A stretch of 40,084 nucleotides of DNA from Candidatus Poribacteria bacterium (GCA_028818705.1 JAPPNJ010000176.1:1-40084); one strand, 5' to 3'. Positions 17,301 through 24,727 are shown, counted from the stretch's first letter. Program-made: numbers and translations. Notes: generated by a model not told the origin, from the sequence alone.

Positions 17301-17314
17301 CAGGCTTGTGCCTG
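17301..17314 (+). repeat. Small hairpin CAGGC-TTGT-GCCTG
   Basis: A perfect 5-bp stem with a TTGT loop, 21 bp after the cysS stop and 26 bp before the lipoprotein ATG. It has the same stem as the hairpin at 6576-6591. There is no U-run, so it is not a convincing terminator. Confidence 0.4.
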
Positions 17315-17339
17315 AGTGCGGTATCAAAGGAGTAAAAAG

Positions 17340-17978
17340 ATGATATATCGATTCATTGTGCTCTTTTCACTACTCTGTTTTGCTATTATTCTCAACGGGT
17401 GCGCCGCGCTCTTCTCGGAGCAGGAATGGAGCGAAAATTATGCCCTCTTGGAGGGAACACAGGCAACAAGCCCACAGATGATTGATGGCAAACTTAATAC
17501 TATTGGTGAAACAACCTTCCCCGCTGGCTCGCAAGGGTTCATAGGTGCGAATCCGGCGTCCCAGGTAGTCATTACTTTACCGGAGAAAAAGATTATCCGT
17601 CGAATTGTGGTGCATTCCGACAATTTGACAGAATTTGATATTTTCGCAGATAAAGGCAGTATCGCGGTTGAATCCGACTGGCAGCTAATCAAAGATGTAA
17701 AAAGTGTTAAAATCAGTCCGATTAAGATTTCTTTGCTTATTCCCTTCCCCACGAGTCGGATTCGGTTGCGTGTTTTGGGAACAAAAGATGATGCCCTGCT
17801 GAGCCGTCAAGAGCGAGCACGCTCTGGTGGCAGAGGGTGGAATATAAGCAGTCGGCGTGCTGTTGGTAAAATCCGAGAAATTGAGCTTTACGGCTACAAA
17901 ACTTCTGAGCAGATGGCAGTCGAGGAAGCTACCGATAAGCGTGAAAAAGAACTTGATGATTTACTGGAATTGGAGTAA
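17340..17978 (+). CDS. Putative lipoprotein with discoidin-like (F5/8 C) domain, copy 1
   Basis: 212 aa from the ATG at 17340, supported by AAGGAG with a 7-nt spacer. The lipoprotein signal peptide has a lipobox 'ILNGC' with acylated Cys21. The mature part resembles a galactose-binding/discoidin jelly roll: 'VVITLPEKKIIRRIVVHSDN', 'FDIFADKGS', 'DWQLIKDV', 'TSRIRLRVLGT' and the terminal 'GKIREIELYGY' strand. Such domains bind glycans or act as surface adaptors; the ligand is unknown. The paralogous copy lies 258 bp downstream and shares the 'W-[IL]-x-K-[DE]-V', 'R-[FI]-R-L-[RK]-V' and 'I-x-EIELY' pattern. The domain call is by eye and only moderately sure. Confidence 0.72.
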   Translation: MIYRFIVLFSLLCFAIILNGCAALFSEQEWSENYALLEGTQATSPQMIDGKLNTIGETTFPAGSQGFIGANPASQVVITLPEKKIIRRIVVHSDNLTEFDIFADKGSIAVESDWQLIKDVKSVKISPIKISLLIPFPTSRIRLRVLGTKDDALLSRQERARSGGRGWNISSRRAVGKIREIELYGYKTSEQMAVEEATDKREKELDDLLELE

Positions 17979-17980
17979 TA

Positions 17981-18136
17981 TAACCTAAGTTGCCAGTTGT
18001 ACATTGATATAGCACTCCGCTGGAGTGCAGGGAACTAAAAATCACTTTTCTATAGACATAGCACCCCTCTGGGGTGGGGAAGCGACTGCAATGGCTTTCT
18101 GAAATGTCCAAAACCTGTTAGTAGCAACTTGGGTTA
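17981..18136. repeat. 156-bp inverted-repeat-bounded segment with two inner hairpins
   Basis: The ends TAACCTAAGTTGC (17981-17993) and GCAACTTGGGTTA (18124-18136) pair in 13 positions, one as G-T. Inside are two small hairpins with different stems (18012-18028 and 18062-18076). There is no ORF. It begins 3 bp after the lipoprotein stop. It looks like a non-autonomous mobile repeat (MITE-like); the right flank TTAATATAG resembles the GGTTGATATAG motif at 5049 and 27632. Confidence 0.5.
18012..18076. repeat. Pair of related hairpins with a compensatory base change
   Basis: ATAGCACTCC-GCT-GGAGTGC (stem 18012-18028) and ATAGCACCCC-TCT-GGGGTG (stem 18062-18076) are two copies of one small hairpin. 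The fourth stem pair is T-A in the first and C-G in the second, so pairing is preserved while sequence differs. Both are preceded by ATAG. Confidence 0.6.
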
Positions 18137-18235
18137 ATATAGAGACGGACACCGATGGACTGCTTATACGGTGCCATCTCAATTTAGACGATACGGGCGG
18201 TATCTGAGCCGTTCCGTGCAACAAGGAGACAACAC

Positions 18236-18826
18236 ATGCGTATTGGATTATTAACGATAACTCTCTGTGGATTGGTCGTGTTATCAGGGTGTATTCTTGC
18301 GTCGGGTCCATCATTTGAGCTGAGTGAAAACATTGCACTTGATGCGACCAGTGAGGATTCAAGGTTCCACGACGACAATATGCACACACGCGGAGAGACG
18401 GGTCCAATTCTTGAAGATGAAAAGGATGAGGCTTCCCAAATGGAATCTGATAAATACACGGAAGCCGTTCTCAAATGGCGACAGCCCCAAACTATACAAG
18501 TGATTGTTGTTAAAGCCGAAGAAGGTCAACTGGAATTCTTCGCGATTCAGTATATGAATGAAGCAGAAGAATGGATCACCGTTAAAGAGGTGAAAGACAA
18601 CCTTCGCATGGTGTATAGGTATACTTTGAAAGAACCAATTGTCACGACAAGGTTTCGGCTGAAAGTACCAAGGCGTTGGGATTCACGTCGCATAACCGGA
18701 TCAAAACGTTCAACACGCGGCGAAACTGGGGCACCGAGTGCAGATGAGTACAAGAAGATTCAAGAGATTGAACTCTATTACGCCCGCCCGCCGGATCCAG
18801 CAGAGGCAATGGCAGCGGAACAGTAG
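18236..18826 (+). CDS. Putative lipoprotein with discoidin-like domain, copy 2
   Basis: 196 aa. The signal peptide ends in the lipobox 'VLSGC' (Cys19). The ATG is preceded by AAGGAG, giving a confident start. The mature region ('VIVVKAEEGQLEFFAIQYMN', 'EEWITVKEVKDN', 'TTRFRLKVPRRW', 'KKIQEIELYYA') parallels the previous lipoprotein, including a spot where both carry an Arg/Gly-rich insertion before the final strand. It is probably anchored in a membrane and exposed to the periplasm or surface. The two genes look like an old tandem duplication separated by the 17981-18136 repeat segment. Its ligand and partner are unknown. The C-terminus ends in an Ala/Pro-rich acidic tail. Confidence 0.72.
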   Translation: MRIGLLTITLCGLVVLSGCILASGPSFELSENIALDATSEDSRFHDDNMHTRGETGPILEDEKDEASQMESDKYTEAVLKWRQPQTIQVIVVKAEEGQLEFFAIQYMNEAEEWITVKEVKDNLRMVYRYTLKEPIVTTRFRLKVPRRWDSRRITGSKRSTRGETGAPSADEYKKIQEIELYYARPPDPAEAMAAEQ

Positions 18827-18843
18827 CGTCCCATTACCATTAC

Positions 18844-18862
18844 GTGTGCTTGCAAAGCACAC
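18844..18862 (+). repeat. Hairpin between lipoprotein and dprA
   Basis: GTGTGCTT (18844-18851), loop GCA, AAGCACAC (18855-18862): a perfect 8-bp stem, 17 bp after the lipoprotein stop and 38 bp before dprA. There is no U-run downstream. Confidence 0.5.
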
Positions 18863-18900
18863 TGTGACAACCCTATCTAGACATCGCGCAAGGCGGAGAA

Positions 18901-20118
18901 ATGCTTTCTAACGAGACAATCAGTCTAATTCACTTAAACCTGATTCAAGGAGTTGGACTCAAAACCGTTCAGGTCTTGCGCGATGTTTTTGGTACAGCAG
19001 AGCGTGCACTTCGGGCAACAGCAGATGAGCTGAGAAAAATAGATGGACTTTCGCCTGCTATGTGCGATCTATTAATTCAAAAGCCCGTCTTGTATCCGAT
19101 AGAGCGTGAACTGGAATTAATCAACAAGTATGGCTGTCAGGTCCTAACGCTTTACGATGACGCATATCCACAACATTTGAAGGTAATTGATGTACCACCC
19201 CTTGTGTTGTACCTCAAGGGTGAACTGACACTGGAAGACTCGCTGAGCATTTCGCTCGTTGGTTCTCGGAATGCCAAGGATTACGGGAGAAAGGTGAGTT
19301 ATCAACTCAGCTATCAACTCGCCCAACGTGGACTGACAGTTGTAAGCGGACTCGCGAGAGGTATTGATACCTCGGCGCATCGGGGTGCACTTGAAGCAGG
19401 CGGTCGAACCATCGCAGTGATGGGGAGCGGATTGAGCGTTATCTATCCGGCGTCGAATCGCGACTTCGTTAAGAAAATTGAGGCATCTGGGGCGTTGATT
19501 TCCGAATTCCCAATCGGGATCAAACCGAAACCGGGCAATTTCCCACGCCGTAACCGTATCATTAGTGGATTGACGCTTGGAACTGTTGTGGTAGAAGCGT
19601 CAAATCGCAGTGGGGCACTCATTACCGCACGTCTCGCTGCTGAACAGGGCAGAGAAGTCTTTGCTGTGCCAGGAGAAATCTTTTCTGAACTTTCAGCTGG
19701 TACCCACAGGTTGATCAATAATGGTGCGAAACTTATCAACAATGTGGATGATCTTCTCAATGAACTTCCACAGCATGTATTAAGCCAACTTCAGTCCTCC
19801 ACATCAGGATCACAAAGGTCGGATATAAAGACCGAATCCTCACAAAAGTCATTTATTCAAAAGCGTAATACCAAAATCGCAGCCACGCAGCCTCCCACCG
19901 AAGCACGACAACCTGTCCAGAGCGCACCGCCACCGGATTTAACGCCAGACGAAAGGACAGTTTTCGATGCTATCGGAGTCCCATCATCGCATATTGATAC
20001 CATCGTTCGGACGACACAACTCCCGATTAGCCAAGTTTCAAGTGTGCTTTTGATGCTTGAACTCAAAGGCATCATTCAGCAGTTGCCGGGGAAGCAATTT
20101 ACTAGGGCTAATCAATAA
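18901..20118 (+). CDS. dprA: DNA processing protein DprA
   Basis: 405 aa. An N-terminal helix-hairpin-helix region (~1-70, 'NLIQGVGLKTVQVLRDVFGT') precedes the Rossmann-like DprA domain (~110-290) with 'LVGSRNAKDYGRK', 'VVSGLARGIDTSAHRGALEA', 'MGSGLSVIYPASNRD', 'RRNRIISGLTLGTVVVEA' and 'FAVPGEIFSELSAGTHRLIN'. A low-complexity linker (~300-345) leads to a C-terminal winged helix ('LTPDERTVFDAIG' to 'LPGKQFTRA'). DprA loads RecA on incoming single-stranded DNA during natural transformation. GGCGGAGAA precedes the ATG. No other competence gene is in the window. Confidence 0.95.
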   Translation: MLSNETISLIHLNLIQGVGLKTVQVLRDVFGTAERALRATADELRKIDGLSPAMCDLLIQKPVLYPIERELELINKYGCQVLTLYDDAYPQHLKVIDVPPLVLYLKGELTLEDSLSISLVGSRNAKDYGRKVSYQLSYQLAQRGLTVVSGLARGIDTSAHRGALEAGGRTIAVMGSGLSVIYPASNRDFVKKIEASGALISEFPIGIKPKPGNFPRRNRIISGLTLGTVVVEASNRSGALITARLAAEQGREVFAVPGEIFSELSAGTHRLINNGAKLINNVDDLLNELPQHVLSQLQSSTSGSQRSDIKTESSQKSFIQKRNTKIAATQPPTEARQPVQSAPPPDLTPDERTVFDAIGVPSSHIDTIVRTTQLPISQVSSVLLMLELKGIIQQLPGKQFTRANQ

Positions 20119-20270
20119 CTTATTTCACAAAGCGGTTTTTTGACGAAGATGAGATTCGCTCCTATGATTGTAAAGAACATGAAAATCCTTATGGTCAGTG
20201 GCAAGAAGAACGGGTGCAACGAAGAAGGAGACAGCGTTCAAACCGTCAAAAAACCGCTAAAAAGGTCTAA
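20112..20270 (+). pseudogene. Open frame without start codon, possible gene remnant
   Basis: The frame beginning at the dprA stop region is open for 52 codons and reads like real protein: acidic-aromatic ('RFFDEDEIRSYDCKEHENPY') then Arg/Lys-rich ('ERVQRRRRQRSNRQKTAKKV'). It has no ATG, GTG or TTG before its middle, so as it stands it cannot be translated normally. It could be the C-terminal scar of a lost gene, or the tail of a frameshift product of dprA. I do not recognise a family. The arms of a 15-bp inverted repeat lie inside it (see 20131-20258). Confidence 0.3.
20131..20258. repeat. 15-bp perfect inverted repeat
   Basis: AGCGGTTTTTTGACG (20131-20145) and CGTCAAAAAACCGCT (20244-20258) are exact reverse complements separated by 98 bp, between dprA and the toxin-antitoxin-like pair. 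This may be a short mobile-element end, a recombination scar, or a large RNA hairpin. Confidence 0.6.
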
Positions 20271-20320
20271 CTTTTGAAGCACAATGAGAGACTAAGTGTG
20301 GTCATTTGTTGTTAGGAACT

Positions 20321-20653
20321 ATGACTTTTTTCCCATGTCCTTACTTGGATAGCGATGTTGAACTGACAGATAAGCGAGAACATCATATTACCTTACACCA
20401 CCCGGACCTTCTACCAAGGTATCGACAATGTATTCCTGACACATTGATACTGCCGGACCGAGTTACGCAGAGTTCTCGGATTAGGAACGCTCGGTTATTC
20501 AGTCGCTGGTTTGACGATTTACGAGGTGGTAAGTACGTTGTCGTTGTTGTAGTTAGTGATCTTGGCTTGGCGGTGGAAAGGCATTGGATTGTTACCGCTT
20601 ACATGACTCGGCAACTTGCAAAAGGAGGGAATGTTGAATGGGAACGCACCTAA
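20321..20653 (+). CDS. Small basic protein, possible nuclease-type toxin partner of DUF2283
   Basis: 110 aa from the ATG at 20321 (TAGGA just upstream, a short spacer; an in-frame TTG at 20306 is the alternative). The region 'REHHITLHHPDLLPRYRQCI', 'SRIRNARLFSRWFDDLRGGK', 'YVVVVVVSDLG' and 'RHWIVTAYMTR' resembles a family common in cyanobacteria and environmental bacteria. That family is often placed with barnase/EndoU/RelE-like (PBECR-type) ribonucleases, based on the paired His/Arg and terminal beta strands. The 16-bp overlap with the next small gene, of the DUF2283 family, suggests a two-gene module. The toxin idea is an inference from arrangement; no activity is known to me for this exact family. 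Confidence 0.7.
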   Translation: MTFFPCPYLDSDVELTDKREHHITLHHPDLLPRYRQCIPDTLILPDRVTQSSRIRNARLFSRWFDDLRGGKYVVVVVVSDLGLAVERHWIVTAYMTRQLAKGGNVEWERT

Positions 20654-20877
20654 CGTTCCAGTATGACAGAGATGCAGATATTTTGTACGTAAATACTTGT
20701 GCACCGTATCCAGAGCAAGAGAGCGAAGAGCTTGATGATGAGATCATAGCGCGCTTCAATCCAGACACGGGGGATATTGAAAATCTTGAAGTCCTATTTT
20801 TCTCCACGCGTTTGTTACGTGAAGAATTATTTCATTTGCCTATCTCTGCCCGTTTGCAGCTAAATGAAAAATTATAA
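20638..20877 (+). CDS. DUF2283-family small protein
   Basis: 79 aa. 'LTFQYDRDADILYVNTCAPY' followed by 'DDEIIARFNPDTGDIENLEV' is the DUF2283 pattern (a short all-beta domain beginning Y-D-x-x-A-D-x-L-Y). The protein is acidic. An AAGGAGG about 10 nt upstream of the ATG gives it its own good ribosome binding site, though it overlaps the preceding gene by 16 bp. DUF2283 genes are frequently second or first partners of small putative toxins (for example DUF4258), so it may be the neutralising partner. It may also autoregulate the pair; no operator is recognisable. Confidence 0.8.
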   Translation: MGTHLTFQYDRDADILYVNTCAPYPEQESEELDDEIIARFNPDTGDIENLEVLFFSTRLLREELFHLPISARLQLNEKL

Positions 20878-20951
20878 CAACTTCTTCTATTTTGAGGATA
20901 GCTTCAATGTTGTCCGAATTGTGATGGGCAGACCTATTTTTAACGAATGGA

Positions 20952-22055
20952 ATGGATATGAAGATACTCGGTATTGATACCTCATGTGATGAAACCGCTG
21001 CTGCAGTTGTTGCTGATGGCAGGGAAATCCTGTCTAATGTTGTTGCATCGCAAATTGATGTACACCAGGAATACGGTGGCATTGTCCCCGAACTCGCATC
21101 GCGTAAACATATCGAGGCAATCAACTACATTGTCCACCGGTCATTGACAGAAGCAGATGTTACATTTAAAGATCTGGAAGCGATAGCCGTGACAAATCGT
21201 CCCGGCTTGATTGGAGCGTTGTTGGTCGGTGTTGCGGCGGCAAAGAGTCTCGCATATTGTCATAATCTGCCCTTGCTCGGTATTAATCATATTGAAGGGC
21301 ATATCTACGCCCCCTTTTTGGCGCAGCTTGCAAGCCAAAACTTGCTATCGAAACCCATGGTGTATGATGACGTACTACCCTTTCCACATATCTGCCTCAC
21401 GGTTTCTGGAGGGCATACCTTGCTCGTAGAAGTTCACAAAGGCTGGCAGTACAAAGTGTTAGGGAGTACACAAGATGATGCCGCTGGTGAAGTCTATGAT
21501 AAGGTCGCTAAGTATCTTGGACTTGGTTTCCCTGGTGGTAAGATCATTGATGATCTCGCGCAGAAAGGCGACCCGTTGAGAATAAAGTTTCCCAGACCGA
21601 TGCGAAATAGCGGGGACTACCAATTCAGTTTTAGCGGTATCAAAACCTCAGTGCGTTATTTCGTGGAGAAGGCGCAACGCGCAGGCGTACTTGTAGAAAA
21701 TGGGCAGAAGGATGTTGAGAATACAAATCCTGATATGGTAACCATTGAAGATATTGCTGCCAGTTTTCAGGCTGCCGTGGTTGACATCTTGGTTTACAAG
21801 TCGCTCCATGCCGCAAAATCCACAGGGGCAAGCGCAATAACGTTGACAGGTGGGGTTGCTGCGAATAGCGAATTGCGTGCTTCACTGAAAACCGCCGCTG
21901 CGGAGGTTGGTGCTGAAGTTTACTATCCACCGATGAGTTTATGTACAGATAACGGGGCAATGATTGCCGGTATTGCCTATCAGAAGTATCAACAGGGGTT
22001 GCGAGATGGACTCTCTCTAAACGCCGCTGCGAACGGCTCTATCGTGGATGTCTAA
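20952..22055 (+). CDS. tsaD: tRNA N6-adenosine threonylcarbamoyltransferase
   Basis: 367 aa, in the normal range (an ATG 6 bp downstream is equally possible). It has the ASKHA fold with 'ILGIDTSCDETAAAVV', 'YGGIVPELASRKH', the metal-binding 'HIEGH' (H113, H117), 'VSGGHTLLVEV', 'AAGEVYDKVAKYLGLGFPGG' and 'LTGGVAANSELR'. TsaD transfers the threonylcarbamoyl group to A37 of ANN-decoding tRNAs. TsaC, which makes the activated donor, is encoded 15 bp downstream, so two steps of one pathway are together; TsaB and TsaE are not in the window. Confidence 0.96.
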   Translation: MDMKILGIDTSCDETAAAVVADGREILSNVVASQIDVHQEYGGIVPELASRKHIEAINYIVHRSLTEADVTFKDLEAIAVTNRPGLIGALLVGVAAAKSLAYCHNLPLLGINHIEGHIYAPFLAQLASQNLLSKPMVYDDVLPFPHICLTVSGGHTLLVEVHKGWQYKVLGSTQDDAAGEVYDKVAKYLGLGFPGGKIIDDLAQKGDPLRIKFPRPMRNSGDYQFSFSGIKTSVRYFVEKAQRAGVLVENGQKDVENTNPDMVTIEDIAASFQAAVVDILVYKSLHAAKSTGASAITLTGGVAANSELRASLKTAAAEVGAEVYYPPMSLCTDNGAMIAGIAYQKYQQGLRDGLSLNAAANGSIVDV

Positions 22056-22070
22056 TGGAAGGAGCGGACC

Positions 22071-22682
22071 GTGGAATCTGATATGCATCTTGAAGCTGTC
22101 CAGCACCTGAAATCAGGTGGTATTATCGCTATCCCTACCGACACAGTCTACGGATTGGCAGCGGACCCGTTTAATGCAGATGCCGTGCAAAGGCTCTACA
22201 CAATAAAGGGACGTCCAGATGGTAAACCGATTCCGCTTGTCCTCAGTTCGGTCACAGATGTTCACAGCGTTTCCCAAAACCTACCCGGATTCTTTTTTCA
22301 TCTCACAGATCGTTTTTGGCCCGGTGGTTTGACTATCGTTGTTGAAGCGAAGAACCTGCTGCCAGTATTGACAGCCAATGGCGACACTGTTGGGGTACGC
22401 ATTCCAAACAATCCGCTACTTCTACAAATCCTACGTACATTTGGCGGACCAGCGGCGATAACAAGCGCAAATCTCTCAGGCGAACCACCTGCCACATCTC
22501 CCGAAGAAATTGGTGAAGAACTCGCATCGCGAATTGATATGATAGTCGATGGAGGCAAAACACCAGGTCCCATCCCTTCAACAGTGTACGACATTTCGGT
22601 CTCACCTCCACTTGTTCGACGACACGGCGTGATTTCAGAAGAAACACTCTCCAAGGAGTTGGCGTGCTACAACAAGCATTAA
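22071..22682 (+). CDS. tsaC: L-threonylcarbamoyladenylate synthase (Sua5/YrdC family)
   Basis: 203 aa with a GTG start, fixed by AAGGAG at 22059-22064 and a 6-nt spacer. YrdC-domain motifs: 'GGIIAIPTDTVYGLAADPFN', 'LYTIKGRPDGKPIPLVLSSV', 'RFWPGGLTIVVEA', 'VGVRIPNNPLLLQIL' and 'AAITSANLSGEPPA'. It makes TC-AMP from threonine, bicarbonate and ATP for the t6A37 modification completed by TsaD. It lacks the C-terminal Sua5 domain, so it is the short TsaC form. The end overlaps the next gene by 19 bp. Confidence 0.95.
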   Translation: MESDMHLEAVQHLKSGGIIAIPTDTVYGLAADPFNADAVQRLYTIKGRPDGKPIPLVLSSVTDVHSVSQNLPGFFFHLTDRFWPGGLTIVVEAKNLLPVLTANGDTVGVRIPNNPLLLQILRTFGGPAAITSANLSGEPPATSPEEIGEELASRIDMIVDGGKTPGPIPSTVYDISVSPPLVRRHGVISEETLSKELACYNKH

Positions 22683-23248
22683 AACAACTACTTCAGTTCT
22701 TAGCCACTCCCACCGGAAATTGGGTGGTAATCGGCGTAGTCAGTTTTATAGTATTGGCGATCATCTATAATAAGCAGAGACAGATTCCGGGGTTGACGGT
22801 AGCGGTTATTCCAGAAGATACGTGGTTTATTAACCGGGACGATAACCATCGCCTCGCCATCGTTGTATCCTTGCATCTCATTAACAAATCAAGCGCACCC
22901 ATTCGGATTCGGCGGTGTAAACTGAGTGGGTATTCACCCAAATCTCCGCCTGAAAAGTTGTTTCTACAAGGACATGATACAACTGTTGAACTTGCATATC
23001 CGGCGTACGATCTCTTTGTTGATGTAGGTAGCCATCCTGCCGAGCACACTTCCGAATATGTTCTTAATCCTTACACCGAACAACGCATGTGGGTCTTCTA
23101 CCGATCTGGCATTGTTACGATGACAAATATGCTTAGAGCACCGATTGTCCTCAGAGATGTCAACCGAAAGCGGAAGGCTCTCCAAATAGCAGTGCCTCGC
23201 AATATGGAGCAGATTCAGCTCTATCGCGAGGCAGCAATGCGTTGGTGA
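22664..23248 (+). CDS. One-TM protein of unknown function
   Basis: 194 aa with a GTG start well supported by AAGGAG and a 5-nt spacer, inside the end of tsaC. One transmembrane segment ('WVVIGVVSFIVLAIIYN', ~19-35) is followed by a beta-rich soluble part ('RLAIVVSLHLINKSSAPIRI', 'VFYRSGIVTMTNML'). This recalls a cytoplasm- or periplasm-facing immunoglobulin-like domain, but I do not recognise a family. Translational overlap with tsaC indicates co-expression. It ends only 1 bp from the stop of the convergent Gfo/Idh gene. Confidence 0.78.
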   Translation: MLQQALKQLLQFLATPTGNWVVIGVVSFIVLAIIYNKQRQIPGLTVAVIPEDTWFINRDDNHRLAIVVSLHLINKSSAPIRIRRCKLSGYSPKSPPEKLFLQGHDTTVELAYPAYDLFVDVGSHPAEHTSEYVLNPYTEQRMWVFYRSGIVTMTNMLRAPIVLRDVNRKRKALQIAVPRNMEQIQLYREAAMRW

Positions 23249-23249
23249 T

Positions 23250-24293
23250 TTAGGCGAGTTCACTCATCTGGACTGATCTACCGCCTGCCTCTGCGGACAT
23301 GTCTGCCGCGAAAACAACACGATGTGATTCAAACGCCGTGTCAAAATCCGTCAAGGGCATCGGTTCGTTGCGTCCAATACTGTCAATGAACGCTTGGAAC
23401 TGCGGTTCGTATGGATGGTCGCTGACATCACCCGAATCGATCAGTGAAGTCTCAAGCGTGCTCCACTTGCTTTTATCCATCCCTTTGAGTTTCGCGGAGT
23501 AGATACGATTATCAAGTAGACTTCCTTCGCTTCCAACGAGGTGGATGTGGAAGTAATACGGTTGCAAGCAATCTACACAAGAAGTGACTTTCCCAATTTT
23601 TCCGCCACCTTCAAACTTGAGGAGACTCACGCTTGTTGTTTTATATTCGTAGGGTTGAAAGACCGCACCTGTGGATTGTGTATGGTAGCTGGTAACCTCT
23701 TCAACTTTTCCATCCATAAAGAAGAGGAGCGCGTCAAGCGCATGGCATCCAGCAGTGAGTAAAGTACTGCCACCAAAGTCTTTTTTGATGTTCCATTCGT
23801 ACTGACCGTACCAAGGTCCGATGCCGTGATAGTAATCAACTTCGGCGTAGTGAAGTTCACCGAGCAAGCCTTCATCAATGACAGAACGGATCATCGTAAA
23901 ATGCGCACTATATCGACACTCAAAACAGACGCAAACATTGACGCCTGCGCTTTTGACAGCATCGCGAATGGCTTTCGCATCTTCGTAAGTCAGACAGATC
24001 GGTTTTTCTATTATGAGATGTTTACCGGCTTCTGCAGCGGCAATGGCTTGTTCAGCATGAAATGGGTGTGGCGTACAAATATCAATGATATGTATATCCG
24101 GATCGGCGACCATTTCATCAAAATCTGTATAAGCTTTGAGTGGGGTCCCATACGTTTCTGCTAATACAGATTCATCGTGTTCTCGACGTGAGCATATAGC
24201 GGTAACAGCACCACCTGTAACATTTTTAAAAGTTTCGATGTGGGCACCAGCTACCCAACCGAGTCCAACGATTCCAACATTTAGATTATCCAT
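23250..24293 (-). CDS. Gfo/Idh/MocA-family NAD(P)-dependent oxidoreductase
   Basis: 347 aa. An N-terminal Rossmann fold ('[20 protein letters not shown]') leads into the family 'EKP' motif at '[14 protein letters not shown]', where Lys is catalytic, and a C-terminal alpha/beta domain ('[16 protein letters not shown]', '[20 protein letters not shown]' with the conserved Asp-His-type region). Members oxidise or reduce sugars, inositols or their derivatives. AAGGAGT is placed upstream of the ATG on the minus strand. It is convergent with the previous gene, one base separating the stop codons, so each transcript must extend into the other. The substrate is not determined. Confidence 0.9.
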   Translation of the reverse strand: MDNLNVGIVGLGWVAGAHIETFKNVTGGAVTAICSRREHDESVLAETYGTPLKAYTDFDEMVADPDIHIIDICTPHPFHAEQAIAAAEAGKHLIIEKPICLTYEDAKAIRDAVKSAGVNVCVCFECRYSAHFTMIRSVIDEGLLGELHYAEVDYYHGIGPWYGQYEWNIKKDFGGSTLLTAGCHALDALLFFMDGKVEEVTSYHTQSTGAVFQPYEYKTTSVSLLKFEGGGKIGKVTSCVDCLQPYYFHIHLVGSEGSLLDNRIYSAKLKGMDKSKWSTLETSLIDSGDVSDHPYEPQFQAFIDSIGRNEPMPLTDFDTAFESHRVVFAADMSAEAGGRSVQMSELA

Positions 24294-24421
24294 TCAGCGA
24301 CTCCTTTGAATCCTGTACTTACTGGGAGATATGGCTTAGCAAACCTGTATTGAAAAGTCCAGACAGCTACGAATAATTGGGAATATTATATCACAGGTTC
24401 GGATTTTTAGGGGAAAAATGG

Positions 24422-24450
24422 TTGCTATAATTTTCGTTTTCATGTATAAT
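24422..24450 (+). promoter_or_regulatory. Candidate upstream promoter for a short transcript or guaB
   Basis: TTGCTA (24422-24427), a 17-bp spacer, TATAAT (24445-24450). The -10 box is consensus; the -35 is weaker. Transcription would start about where the inverted repeat ATGGGAAAG begins (24456). Confidence 0.4.
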
Positions 24451-24455
24451 TAAAC

Positions 24456-24555
24456 ATGGGAAAGTGTTAACTTCATTCTACAAAACTGGTTATCGGGTGC
24501 TTGTATCTCGTTTAGGGGTATACGTCTAAAGAGAAACTGAAACTCTCTTTCCCAT
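24456..24555 (+). ncRNA. Candidate small structured RNA bounded by an inverted repeat
   Basis: ATGGGAAAG (24456-24464) and CTTTCCCAT (24547-24555) are exact reverse complements and could close a ~100-nt RNA. Inside, TTTAG/CTAAA and ACAA/TTGT could form smaller stems. It starts right after a promoter-like sequence and ends before the guaB promoter. It does not match tRNA, SRP RNA or a known riboswitch that I recognise, so its identity is open. Confidence 0.25.
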
Positions 24556-24571
24556 TTGCGCGGCAAGTTTC

Positions 24572-24600
24572 TTGACATAAAAAGAAAAAAATGCTATAAT
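24572..24600 (+). promoter_or_regulatory. Consensus sigma70 promoter of guaB
   Basis: TTGACA (24572-24577), a 17-bp spacer, and TATAAT (24595-24600), both perfect, with an extended -10 TGC before it. Predicted start is near 24607, giving a ~120-nt leader to the guaB ATG. The leader contains a small hairpin (AACGGTG/CACTGTT with one G-U pair). Confidence 0.88.
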
Positions 24601-24727
24601 ATGTCAGAATTGGATGGTAAGACTTTTTGGCGTAAGTGTGCGATGTGAAATCCCCGCAACGGTGTCTTTAGGCACTGTTCTAATCCTATCTTATCCATTT
24701 CTACTCGCAATGAAGGAGACAATTCCG

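Larger units (their letters stand above)
24294..24727. other. 434-bp gap between divergent Gfo/Idh and guaB, with promoters
   Basis: No ORF is convincing. The gap carries two sigma70-like promoters facing guaB (24422-24450 and 24572-24600), an inverted repeat enclosing 82 nt between them (24456-24555), and the guaB leader. The minus-strand gene must also be expressed from here; no clear -35/-10 pair for it was found. Confidence 0.6.

Noticed and set aside
6576..17314. Treating the CAGGC hairpins as rho-independent terminators
   Set aside because: Both lack a downstream U-run and the stems are only five base pairs, so termination is not supported.
24630..24700. Possible cobalamin riboswitch in the guaB leader (GTGAAATCC and CCGCAACGGTG look B12-box-like)
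   Set aside because: The other conserved blocks are missing, and B12 control of guaB is not known; the match is short enough to be chance.
24614..24727. Upstream in-frame start for guaB giving a hydrophobic leader
   Set aside because: The resulting extension is not part of IMP dehydrogenases, and AAGGAG fits the 24728 ATG; this region is better read as the mRNA leader.
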